Assembly (NCBI GenBank): GCA_030618675.1
Contig: JAUXCV010000004.1
Coordinates: 1-24,624, forward strand
Length of the DNA stretch: 24,624 nt
Origin: Acidimicrobiia bacterium
Lineage (GTDB): Bacteria > Actinomycetota > Acidimicrobiia > Spongiisociales > UBA5794
Direction: 5' to 3'
The notes under the pieces were generated by a model. The model saw only the letters and a program-made list of their open reading frames with translations. It ran no database searches and was not told the DNA's origin. A program made the position numbers and the translations under genes. Of this stretch, positions 7,057-14,199 are shown piece by piece; the first letter of the stretch is position 1; each line of letters begins with the position of its first letter.

Positions 7057-9857
7057 CCGAATCTCCTTCCACCCCATGCAACACCGACCAGGGCTACGAG
7101 CCACACCGCGGCGCCGATGGCTTGCAATCGACGAGCATCGATCGGGTCAAATCCGACCGAACCGACGGCGGCCGTTGTTCCGTTGGCCCAGTCGATCTGC
7201 TCCCATTCGCCCGGTCCCCAGCGAGCATTGGCGTTCTCCCGCACTTCCAGGCCAACTCCGAACTCCGGCTTGCCTTCGTAGCCGGTCCCAGCACGCGTCC
7301 ACGGCGAGCCGTCGGCGCTGATGGCACGAACCGCGTTCTCGGCTTCGTTCTCGAACGTCGTGTTGGACAACCCGCCGCCGAGCGGCGCCAGGTCGAGCTG
7401 GCCGATGAAGATCGTCTCCCACGCACCGGCGAATGTGTCCCCCTCGGCCTCTTCGAGAATGACGATCCAGCGAACACCGAACGGCGCAAGAAGCTCACCG
7501 GCTCGCTTCGTCTCACCGCCGATGATCACTTTCAGCGTCTCCGCGAGAGCATCGTCACCGAGCCTCGCCGTGTGCAGGTGCGCCTCCCACGACTCCGGCA
7601 TCGGCGCAGACACGAGCCGGTACGCAGCACCCTCGACGATTCGATCGTCGCCCGGGAGGTTCCCCGGCGCCCCGAGCACGAGGATCCTCGATGCGGTTGG
7701 ATCGCCGGGCCGAGCGGCCGAGAACGTGAACGCCTCCCGGTACTCGTCGCTGGGATATCCCGCGCGACCACCAAGGACCGTGACGGCAGACGCCGCCACG
7801 AGGAAGACTGAAGCGGCTACCGCGACTCCTGCGACGATACGGCGCCAGCCGCCCACCTCACGCACCCGCGTGATCGCTTCGAACGACGGGCCGACGATGA
7901 GAGCGATCCCGAGAGAAACGACGACAAGGCTCACGCTCTCCACTTCTCGACCCGACCCGAATCCCGCAGATCGAGCGACGAGGATGCCGAAGGCAGCCGC
8001 TATCGCACCCCAACTCGCTACCAGGCCGAGCCGTTGTGGTGCTGCCACGAGTACGGACATGGCGGCGATCCCGACGATGACGGCCGTCACGGCCGATACT
8101 GCCCAGTAGGCGTCGCCATCCGTGACGAAGCGACCGAGGTCGGCGGTGCCGAGCCAGGGGAAGAGCAACGGAACAGCGAGGACCGCTCCGACCAGCGAGA
8201 TGCCGACGGCCCTCCACGCGGGGCCATCGGTGAGGTTGACAAGTGCCCATACGAGCAGAGCGAAGATCGGCACAAGCAGGGTAAGCGGTGCCAGAACGGC
8301 GGCTATGCCGGCGAGGACGGCCACGGCGGCGACTCGACCGACTCTCGCGATCCACGAGGCGGGGAACGGGGCAAGAGCGAAACGCATCGACCAAGGGATG
8401 AGTCCTATGGCGATCGCGGCCCCTACCGCCGTCTCCTGAGCTACGGCCTGCGCAGCCGGGCCGGCCACGTAGACGATACCGGCAAGGGTTCCCGCGACTG
8501 CACGAACACCCCATGTTCGCAGGAGACGAACGACTCCCCAGATTCCGAGCAACCACGATCCCGCTGTCAGTACATACTCGGCCAGACGCCGGTTATCGAA
8601 GAGGATGGTCTGGATGAGACCTGCAAGCGCTATGAACGGACGAAGCGGCTCCACGGATCCAAGCCCTGCCGGGTTCCACCCCCCGGCATATGCCGAGACA
8701 GCACTCGATCCCGATTCGCCGAACGGGAGGCTGTACCCGACGGCGGGCAACCCCCCCGACCAGATGCTCCTGGTTGCGAGGAGGACGAAGAGCAGGGCGA
8801 CCGCTCCCACGATGAACGAAGGCCGTCTGAGTTCCTCGCCGACCGCCTCGATCGAGAGCCGATCTTCTCCCGGGAGTCTTCGCCGGATCCGATCGGACAA
8901 CTCCGCCACGACCGATCTGAGTGCGACGGAACCGCTGATCTGATACCTGAAGAGTTCGGGATCGCCGACGACCCGACCTGTGCGCGCTGCCCGGCGCTCC
9001 CGGAGCGTGTCCGGCAGTTTCACCAGGTTCCACAGCCACGCCCGGAGCCAGTGGAAGAATCTCCACCGTCCGAGGAAGAGCGACAGGAAGGATTGAGCGA
9101 AACCGGAGAGGAACGCCATCGGAAGCGCCCAGAGCAGCGTCATCGGTCCGTAGACCTTGATCATCACCCGGATGCGTCCGGCGCGCTCTCGCCATCGATC
9201 AAGTTCCTGGTGATCGTCGCGGCCGAGCACCTCCGACGAAGGGACGACGATCACACGGGCGCCGCGCAGCCGCGCTCGCTGACAGAAGTCGACCGCCGCG
9301 GCGAACGGCGCCATCGCGATATCCGGACCGCCAAGACCGCGAACGAGATCCATCCGGACGAGCATCGACTGCCCCCCAACGGCCGCGACGTCGCGAACGA
9401 CGTCGTACTGACCCTGGTCGAGTTCATCCTCGTCGAATCCCGTGTACGGGGTCTCGAACACGTCGGTCGCGAATCCGGCGGAGAGCAATCGGTCCGGGTT
9501 CCCTTCATCGAGGATCTTCGATCCGGAGACCGAGGCGTCGAGCCGCGTCTGCCCGCGCACCAGCGCCCCGAGGGCGTCGGGCCGAGGGCGCACACCGTCG
9601 AGAACGAGCCACAGATGCGTGACGTTGCTGCAGGCATCGATGACGCCGCCGAGGCCTGCGAACCACTCGATGCCGTGTGCGCCCGCAAGACGGCGCGCGT
9701 CCGCGTCACCACCGACCACGATGATCCGCTGTGTTTCGTACACTTGCTGCTGGATCGATTCGATGGTCGCTGGAAGATCGGCGCCGCGTCGAGCGAAGAT
9801 CGCGGCCGCGACAGGTAGTGGGCGTGTGCCCTCTGGAGATGACATGAACGACGCCAT
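7053..9857 (-). CDS. Large GT2-domain / multi-pass membrane glycosyltransferase
   Basis: A 934-residue fusion. Residues about 13-230 resemble a GT2 domain (PVAAAIFARRGADLPATIESI, then HLWLVLDGVRPRPDAL at 81-95, and GGQSMLVRMDLVRGLGG). Hydrophobic segments follow at about 243-270, then a soluble stretch and many helices from about 345 to 690. An extracytoplasmic tail and a last helix near 912-930 end the protein. Homologues next to fbiA in actinobacteria are annotated as family 2 glycosyltransferases of the envelope. The usual HDD metal motif is reduced to LDG here (D87), so catalysis is uncertain. The only usable starts are ATGs at 9857 and 9845; the second overlaps the divergent fbiA start within CATG. 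Neither has a clear ribosome site. It is coupled to the DUF5719 gene by ATGA. Confidence 0.8.
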   Translation of the reverse strand: MASFMSSPEGTRPLPVAAAIFARRGADLPATIESIQQQVYETQRIIVVGGDADARRLAGAHGIEWFAGLGGVIDACSNVTHLWLVLDGVRPRPDALGALVRGQTRLDASVSGSKILDEGNPDRLLSAGFATDVFETPYTGFDEDELDQGQYDVVRDVAAVGGQSMLVRMDLVRGLGGPDIAMAPFAAAVDFCQRARLRGARVIVVPSSEVLGRDDHQELDRWRERAGRIRVMIKVYGPMTLLWALPMAFLSGFAQSFLSLFLGRWRFFHWLRAWLWNLVKLPDTLRERRAARTGRVVGDPELFRYQISGSVALRSVVAELSDRIRRRLPGEDRLSIEAVGEELRRPSFIVGAVALLFVLLATRSIWSGGLPAVGYSLPFGESGSSAVSAYAGGWNPAGLGSVEPLRPFIALAGLIQTILFDNRRLAEYVLTAGSWLLGIWGVVRLLRTWGVRAVAGTLAGIVYVAGPAAQAVAQETAVGAAIAIGLIPWSMRFALAPFPASWIARVGRVAAVAVLAGIAAVLAPLTLLVPIFALLVWALVNLTDGPAWRAVGISLVGAVLAVPLLFPWLGTADLGRFVTDGDAYWAVSAVTAVIVGIAAMSVLVAAPQRLGLVASWGAIAAAFGILVARSAGFGSGREVESVSLVVVSLGIALIVGPSFEAITRVREVGGWRRIVAGVAVAASVFLVAASAVTVLGGRAGYPSDEYREAFTFSAARPGDPTASRILVLGAPGNLPGDDRIVEGAAYRLVSAPMPESWEAHLHTARLGDDALAETLKVIIGGETKRAGELLAPFGVRWIVILEEAEGDTFAGAWETIFIGQLDLAPLGGGLSNTTFENEAENAVRAISADGSPWTRAGTGYEGKPEFGVGLEVRENANARWGPGEWEQIDWANGTTAAVGSVGFDPIDARRLQAIGAAVWLVALVGVAWGGRRFG
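9835..9838 (+). promoter_or_regulatory. Shine-Dalgarno GGAG for fbiA
   Basis: GGAG ends 5 bases before the ATG at 9844 and decides this start over the in-frame GTG at 9826. The site lies inside the coding sequence of the divergent glycosyltransferase. Confidence 0.6.
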
Positions 9858-10806
9858 TCAAGGACCGAACTCGACATATTCCAACCCTTTCGCCGTTCTC
9901 CTGACCGGTGGTGTCGGTGGGGCGCGCGCTGCGCGGTCTCTCAGGCGGGTCTTCGCGGGCCCGCGACTCACGGTGATCGGGAACGTGGGCGATGACGAGT
10001 TGATCCACGGCGTTCACGTGTCGGCTGATCTCGATACCGTCCTCTACACGCTCGCCGGCATCGAGGGCCCCCACGGTTGGGGGATCGGAGGAGACTCGTC
10101 CACGGTTATGGGCCACCTCGATGCGCTCGGCGTCGATACCACCTTCTGCCTGGGTGATCGCGATCTGGCGGCATGTCTGGTTCGAACCGACATGCTCGCA
10201 TCGGGCCGCACACTCACCGATGCCGTCGAACGGATTCGATCGGCACTCGGCGTCGAGACAAGGGTCCTGCCCGCCACCAACGATCCGGTTCGAACCAGGC
10301 TTCGGATCGACAACGGAAGGTGGCTGGCGTTCCAGGAGTACTTCGTCGAACGGGGGCACCGTGACCACGTCGTAGAAGTCGAGTACACCGGTGCCGAGAA
10401 TGCACTGCCCGCCCCGGGGGTGGTCGAGGCCATCGCTGCTGCGGACATCGTCGTGATCGCCCCATCGAATCCGCCCTTGTCGATCGGACCGATCATCGCC
10501 GTTCCGAAGATCCGACAGGCCATCGCCGAGAAGGAGCGCGTCGTCGCCATCAGTCCCCTGTTCGGAGGCAAGGCGCTCAAGGGGCCGACCGAGCGAGTGA
10601 TGGCATCTCTCGGATTTCCCTCCGGGAACGCCGGAGTCCTGGCGGTGTACGAGGGACTCATCTCCGACCTCGTCATCGACGTCGGAGACGCATCGGACGA
10701 TCGTTATCTCTCCAAGACGGTCATGGTCCATGCCACCGATACCCGCCTCGTTTCTGAGAGCGAGGCCCGCGGCTTCGCCAACTGGTTCCAGGAGGCGTTC
10801 ACATGA
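9844..10806 (+). CDS. fbiA: 2-phospho-L-lactate transferase (F420 biosynthesis, FbiA/CofD)
   Basis: A 320-residue cytoplasmic enzyme that joins the guanylylated phosphoenolpyruvate or phospholactate moiety to the deazaflavin Fo, giving (dehydro)F420-0. Visible motifs in order: LLTGGVGGARAARSL for nucleotide binding near residue 15, GNVGDDELIHGVHVSADLDTVLYTLAG, HGWGIGGDSSTVMGHLDALG, CLGDRDLAACLVRTDML, IAPSNPPLSIGPIIAVPKIR, and SPLFGGKALKGPTERVM. Length matches FbiA. It has a GGAG ribosome site and an 18-residue leader before the conserved fold. The stop overlaps the fbiB start as ATGA. FbiC (Fo synthase) and FbiD are not in the window. Confidence 0.95.
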   Translation: MNDAIQGPNSTYSNPFAVLLTGGVGGARAARSLRRVFAGPRLTVIGNVGDDELIHGVHVSADLDTVLYTLAGIEGPHGWGIGGDSSTVMGHLDALGVDTTFCLGDRDLAACLVRTDMLASGRTLTDAVERIRSALGVETRVLPATNDPVRTRLRIDNGRWLAFQEYFVERGHRDHVVEVEYTGAENALPAPGVVEAIAAADIVVIAPSNPPLSIGPIIAVPKIRQAIAEKERVVAISPLFGGKALKGPTERVMASLGFPSGNAGVLAVYEGLISDLVIDVGDASDDRYLSKTVMVHATDTRLVSESEARGFANWFQEAFT

Positions 10807-11498
10807 GCATCGAGATCCATCCGATCCGCGGAATCCCCGAGATCGCACCCGGCGACGACCTGGGGGCGCTCATCGTCGATGGACTCAAGGCATCGCAGAT
10901 CGCGCTATCCGACCGTGACGTCGTCGTGATCACCCATAAGGTCGTCTCGAAGGCCGAAGGCCGGATCGAACAAGTCTCCGATGACCGCGCCTACCGGGAG
11001 CTGGCCGAGCGAGAGGCCCGGTCGATCTTGCGACGGCGCGGTGATCTCCTCATCACACAGACAGATCACGGATTCATCTGTGCGAACGCCGGGGTCGATC
11101 GCTCCAACGTGGCAGAGGGATGGGCGGTCCTCCTCCCCGTCGATCCAGACCGGTCGGCGCACCGCATCCGACGCCACATCGAGCGCTTGACGGGTGTCTC
11201 GATCGCCGTCGTCGTGACGGACACGTTCGGTCGACCGTGGCGACGCGGACTTGTCGACGTTGCCATCGGGATCTCCGGGCTGCCATCGACCCTGGACCTC
11301 CGTGGCGAATCCGACGCACAGGGGCGCACGATGAACGTCACGGAGATCGCCATCGTCGATGAGATCGCGGCGGCCGCTGATCTCGTCATGGGCAAGGCCG
11401 ATGAGATCCCGGCCGCAGTCGTGCGGGGCCTCGACCTCGCGGGGACCGGACGAGCCACCGACCTGGTGAGACCCCCAGAAGAGGACATGTTCAGATAG
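10803..11498 (+). CDS. fbiB: F420-0:gamma-glutamyl ligase, single-domain (CofE-type FbiB)
   Basis: A 231-residue enzyme that adds glutamates to F420-0 using GTP. Motifs include VVVITHKVVSKAEGRIE, LLITQTDHGFICANAGVDRSN, SIAVVVTDTFGRPWRRG, LRGESDAQGRTMNVTEIAIVDE, and the end RATDLVRPPEEDMFR. Mycobacterial FbiB is about 450 residues because a C-terminal nitroreductase-like domain reduces dehydro-F420-0. Here the protein stops exactly at the end of the CofE domain, and only about 70 bases remain before the next gene, so the second domain is absent rather than frameshifted. Reduction of dehydro-F420-0, if that is the route used, must come from another gene. The start is fixed by ATGA coupling to fbiA. 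Confidence 0.93.
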   Translation: MSIEIHPIRGIPEIAPGDDLGALIVDGLKASQIALSDRDVVVITHKVVSKAEGRIEQVSDDRAYRELAEREARSILRRRGDLLITQTDHGFICANAGVDRSNVAEGWAVLLPVDPDRSAHRIRRHIERLTGVSIAVVVTDTFGRPWRRGLVDVAIGISGLPSTLDLRGESDAQGRTMNVTEIAIVDEIAAAADLVMGKADEIPAAVVRGLDLAGTGRATDLVRPPEEDMFR

Positions 11499-11503
11499 AA
11501 CAT

Positions 11504-11563
11504 GAGTAGCCGAGTCCTGCGGGCCTTGGGATTCCTCAGCTACTCAGCTACCCCGCTACTTTG
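11504..11563 (+). repeat. Octamer repeats in both orientations forming a hairpin between fbiB and the DNA glycosylase gene
   Basis: GAGTAGCCGAG (11504-11514) pairs with CTCAGCTACTC (11535-11545) with one mismatch, giving an 11-base stem and a 20-base loop. The second arm continues as octamers CTACTCAG, CTACCCCG, CTACTTTG (11540-11563). The units belong to the GAGTAGCT family found at two other places. It could terminate fbiAB transcription, but only a short T-rich stretch (TTTGTTCTT) follows the array, not the stem directly. Confidence 0.65.
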
Positions 11564-11568
11564 TTCTT

Positions 11569-12450
11569 ATGCCTGAACTGCCTGAGATCGAGGCCTATCT
11601 CCATGCGCTTCGCCCGCGGATCGTCGGGAGTCGGCTGATTCGGGTACGAGTTCGCGGCGTCTCGGTGCTTCGGACGTACGACCCGCCGATCGATGCCGCT
11701 GCCGATCATATGGTCATCGATGTTCGACGCCTTGGGAAGCGGGTCGTGATCGACCTCGACGGCCACCTCCATCTCGTCATACATCTCATGGTTGCCGGCC
11801 GCCTCAAGTGGCTCTCAGCGGGATCGACGATACCGGGCCGGAATGGCCTCGCAGCATTCGACTTCACTGATGGAACATTGCTCCTTACCGAAGCAGGTTC
11901 GAGGCGACGCGCATCGCTCCACCTCGTCGACACCGATGCTCTCACAGGACTCGACCCCGGAGGCGCCGAACTCGCCGACCTTGACCTCGACGGATTCACC
12001 GAGCGCCTGGGCCGGGAACGCCACACGCTCAAGCGAACACTCACCGACCCGCATCTCTTCGCAGGGATCGGCGGAGCCTTCGCCGATGAGATCCTCTGGG
12101 CTGCCGGGCTCTCCCCCACTCAGATGAGCACGAACCTCGGTGAGGACCAGATCAAGCGCTTGTTCGATACGACGCGTACCACCCTCGCCCGGTGGACGAA
12201 CATCCGGGTGACCGAGACCGGTGACCGCTTCCCGACCAAGGTCACAGCCTTCCACCCGGACATGGGCGTCCACGGCAAGTTCGGAGAACCATGCCCGACC
12301 TGCGGTGCGAAGGTTCAACGGATCGTCCACGGGAAACGCGAGACCAACTACTGCCCCGGATGCCAAACCGGCGGCAGGATCCTGGCCGATCGAGCATTGT
12401 CGAGACTCCTGAAGAACGACCGCCCGAGAACGGTCGAAGACCTGGAGTAG
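11569..12450 (+). CDS. Fpg/Nei family DNA glycosylase/AP lyase
   Basis: A 293-residue base-excision repair enzyme that removes oxidised bases and cuts the AP site. The start is fixed by MPELPE: the Pro after Met is the catalytic nucleophile and Glu3 the general acid. Lys57 (RRLGKRVV) matches the conserved Lys of E. coli Fpg. HLMVAGRL (72-79) and the zinc finger C242-x2-C245...C262-x2-C265 with ETNYCPGCQTGGR place it in the subfamily with HLMIAGRL and ETNYCxxCQTGGR rather than in classical MutM. The helix-two-turn-helix reads GIGGAFADEIL; the usual Asn after GIG is replaced by Gly169. No Shine-Dalgarno is seen. Its substrate range cannot be told from sequence. Confidence 0.88.
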   Translation: MPELPEIEAYLHALRPRIVGSRLIRVRVRGVSVLRTYDPPIDAAADHMVIDVRRLGKRVVIDLDGHLHLVIHLMVAGRLKWLSAGSTIPGRNGLAAFDFTDGTLLLTEAGSRRRASLHLVDTDALTGLDPGGAELADLDLDGFTERLGRERHTLKRTLTDPHLFAGIGGAFADEILWAAGLSPTQMSTNLGEDQIKRLFDTTRTTLARWTNIRVTETGDRFPTKVTAFHPDMGVHGKFGEPCPTCGAKVQRIVHGKRETNYCPGCQTGGRILADRALSRLLKNDRPRTVEDLE

Positions 12451-12501
12451 CCATGAGCCATGAGCCAGAGTACGGACTACGGACTACGGACTACGGACTA
12501 C
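12450..12501. repeat. Heptamer tandem run with an in-phase motif change (GCCATGA to TACGGAC)
   Basis: In the plus direction: GCCATGA (12450-12456), GCCATGA, GCCAGAG (12464-12470), then four TACGGAC (12471-12498) and a partial TAC. All units hold one 7-base step. The run begins on the last base of the DNA glycosylase stop codon and ends 3 bases before the convergent epimerase stop, so it fills the whole intergenic gap. No hairpin terminator is visible here. Confidence 0.9.
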
Positions 12502-12504
12502 TGA

Positions 12505-13446
12505 TCACTGTTTTCTGAACCAGTCGATCGTCTGGGCTAGACCGTCGTCGAGGCTCGTCCACGGTTCCCATCCGAGGACCTCCTGGGCCGCCGTCGAATC
12601 GAGGGCCGATCGGCGCTGCTCGCCGACTCGCGGCGCGGCGTGAGTCGGCCGCACCGAAGACCCAACGATCCTGGCCATCTTGTCGTGGAGGTCGACAACG
12701 CTGGTTTCGACTCCCGTCCCGATGTTGAGGTAACGGCCCCCACCCTGTAGCGCCGCGCGCCAGCAGGCATCGGTCACATCCTCGACGAAGACGTAGTCGC
12801 GGGTCTGGAGCCCATCGCCGTAGATGGTCGGTGTCCGTCCTGCCAGGAGATCACCGGAGAAGATGGCAACAACGCCGGCCTCCCCCGCCGGATCTTGACC
12901 CGGTCCATAGACATTGGCGAACCCGAGAGACACGTAGTCGAGGGCGGCAGTTCTCTGGAAATAGTCCAGATACTCGTCGACGATCTTCTTCGACACGCCG
13001 TATGGCGAGTCGGGTCTCCTGGTCACGGTCTCACGAGTCGGGATCGAAGTTGTGTCGCCGAACGTCGCCCCACCGGACGACGAGAACACGACTCGATCGA
13101 CGCCGGCATCTCGGGCGGCGAGTAGCACGTTGATCGTGCCGAGCACGTTGATCGATGCGTCCGTGATCGGATCGGCTACCGAGGCTCGCACGTCGATCTG
13201 GGCGGCGAGATGGAAGACGATTTCCGGGGCAAAGCCGATGAAGGCGTCACGCACCTCCGGCGCCCGGACATCGATCTGATGGAAATGGACGTGCCCCCGA
13301 GCACGAGCATCCGCAAGACGCGAGAGCATCCCGGTCGAGAGGTCGTCGACGACGAGCACCTCGGTTCCCTCGTCGATGAGGCGGTTCACCAGGTTCGATC
13401 CGATGAAGCCGGCTCCGCCGGTGACGACTGCTTTCGAGATGCCCAT
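12505..13446 (-). CDS. NAD-dependent sugar-nucleotide epimerase/dehydratase (UDP-glucose 4-epimerase-like)
   Basis: A 313-residue extended short-chain dehydrogenase. The NAD-binding TGGAGFIGSN is at residues 9-18, the adenine-pocket DDLSTG follows at about 34-39, the HLAAQIDV motif at 79-86, and the catalytic SSSGGATFG / Y149-x3-K153 (PYGVSK) are intact. FANVYGPGQDP and YIFVEDV-like (YVFVEDVTDA) segments are as in GalE-type enzymes. Likely reaction: 4-epimerisation of a UDP-hexose for envelope glycans; a dTDP-sugar is possible. The ATG at 13446 shares one base with the stop of birA (TGATG), so the two are translationally coupled although their roles look unrelated. The gene ends 3 bases from a heptamer array. 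Confidence 0.85.
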   Translation of the reverse strand: MGISKAVVTGGAGFIGSNLVNRLIDEGTEVLVVDDLSTGMLSRLADARARGHVHFHQIDVRAPEVRDAFIGFAPEIVFHLAAQIDVRASVADPITDASINVLGTINVLLAARDAGVDRVVFSSSGGATFGDTTSIPTRETVTRRPDSPYGVSKKIVDEYLDYFQRTAALDYVSLGFANVYGPGQDPAGEAGVVAIFSGDLLAGRTPTIYGDGLQTRDYVFVEDVTDACWRAALQGGGRYLNIGTGVETSVVDLHDKMARIVGSSVRPTHAAPRVGEQRRSALDSTAAQEVLGWEPWTSLDDGLAQTIDWFRKQ

Positions 13447-14156
13447 CAGTTCCTCCGATCAGGGGGGAGCGTAGACCGGTCGTGGAGTCGTACTTCTCCG
13501 CTGTTCACGGAGATCACGCCGTCCGCCGTTTCCACCAGAAGCGATCCGTCGTCGAAGACGGCGGCAGCGATCCCCGTGCCACCGGCGTATGAAACCGATC
13601 GGCCGGTCGTGATGCACGCTTCCCGGTACTCGTCGAGGCCCCAGTCACCAGGGTGGCGTGCCATACGATCCAGGAATCGGTCGGCCCATTCCGCCGCGAG
13701 TTCTGCGCCGACCTCCGGCCCGGGATCGGTTCCATACACGGCATCGCCGCCCACGATCGGTGCCGTCCACGCCAGATTGACACCGCAACCGACGACCACG
13801 ACTCCGTCACCCGACTCGACGAGCAAGCCACCGATCTTCCCTTCACCGATCATCAAGTCGTTGGGCCAGCGCAGGTCCGTGGTGATGCCACTGACAGCAC
13901 CGATGGCCGATCGCGCGGCGAGACCGGCGGTCAGGGGAATCAGGCTCCAGGATGCGATCGGCCAGGCCGGCTCGAACGCAAGCGATGCGAACATAGCGCG
14001 ATCAGGTTCGAGCCAATCGCGCCCCAGGCGGCCCCGCCCCGATGTCTGATGATCGGCGATCACCAGCACAGGACCGAGCCGGTCATAACGGTCGCGAGCC
14101 TCGTCCTGGGTAGATTCCACCGACTCGAGTTCGACAACTGCGTATCGTGTAGCCAA
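13446..14156 (-). CDS. birA: Biotin--[acetyl-CoA-carboxylase] ligase
   Basis: A 236-residue cytoplasmic class I biotin protein ligase, without the N-terminal DNA-binding domain of repressor-type BirA. Motifs: SVESTQDEA near residue 12, the biotinyl-AMP loop SGRGRLGRDW (39-48), LRWPNDLMIGEGKIGGLLVES with the conserved Lys, and GCGVNLAW. It should charge the biotin carrier domain of the carboxylase encoded at 16777-18522. The start is TTG at 14156, supported by GAGGTGG on the minus strand (14167-14161) 4 bases upstream; the ATG at 14160 is out of frame. It is divergent from the carboxyltransferase gene across 43 bases and overlaps the epimerase gene by one base. Confidence 0.92.
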   Translation of the reverse strand: MATRYAVVELESVESTQDEARDRYDRLGPVLVIADHQTSGRGRLGRDWLEPDRAMFASLAFEPAWPIASWSLIPLTAGLAARSAIGAVSGITTDLRWPNDLMIGEGKIGGLLVESGDGVVVVGCGVNLAWTAPIVGGDAVYGTDPGPEVGAELAAEWADRFLDRMARHPGDWGLDEYREACITTGRSVSYAGGTGIAAAVFDDGSLLVETADGVISVNSGEVRLHDRSTLPPDRRN

Positions 14157-14160
14157 TCAT

Positions 14161-14167
14161 CCACCTC
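14161..14167 (-). promoter_or_regulatory. Shine-Dalgarno GAGGTGG deciding the birA TTG start
   Basis: On the minus strand GAGGTGG ends 4 bases before TTG (14156-14154). It supports the rare start codon, because no in-frame ATG lies nearby upstream. Confidence 0.55.
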
Positions 14168-14190
14168 GATGGTCAGAAGAGAAGACTACC

Positions 14191-14195
14191 GGGAG
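14191..14195 (+). promoter_or_regulatory. Shine-Dalgarno GGGAG for the carboxyltransferase gene
   Basis: GGGAG lies 4 bases before the GTG at 14200 and supports that start codon. Confidence 0.55.
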
Positions 14196-14199
14196 AACC

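Noticed and set aside
8034..9818. Long plus-strand open frame (594 codons) opposite the large glycosyltransferase
   Set aside because: Arg/Glu/Asp/His/Pro-rich composition without any fold signal; it is the stop-poor antisense of a high-GC gene.
11499..11568. Frameshifted remainder of a two-domain fbiB
   Set aside because: Only about 70 bases lie between fbiB and the next gene, too short for the roughly 200-residue domain.
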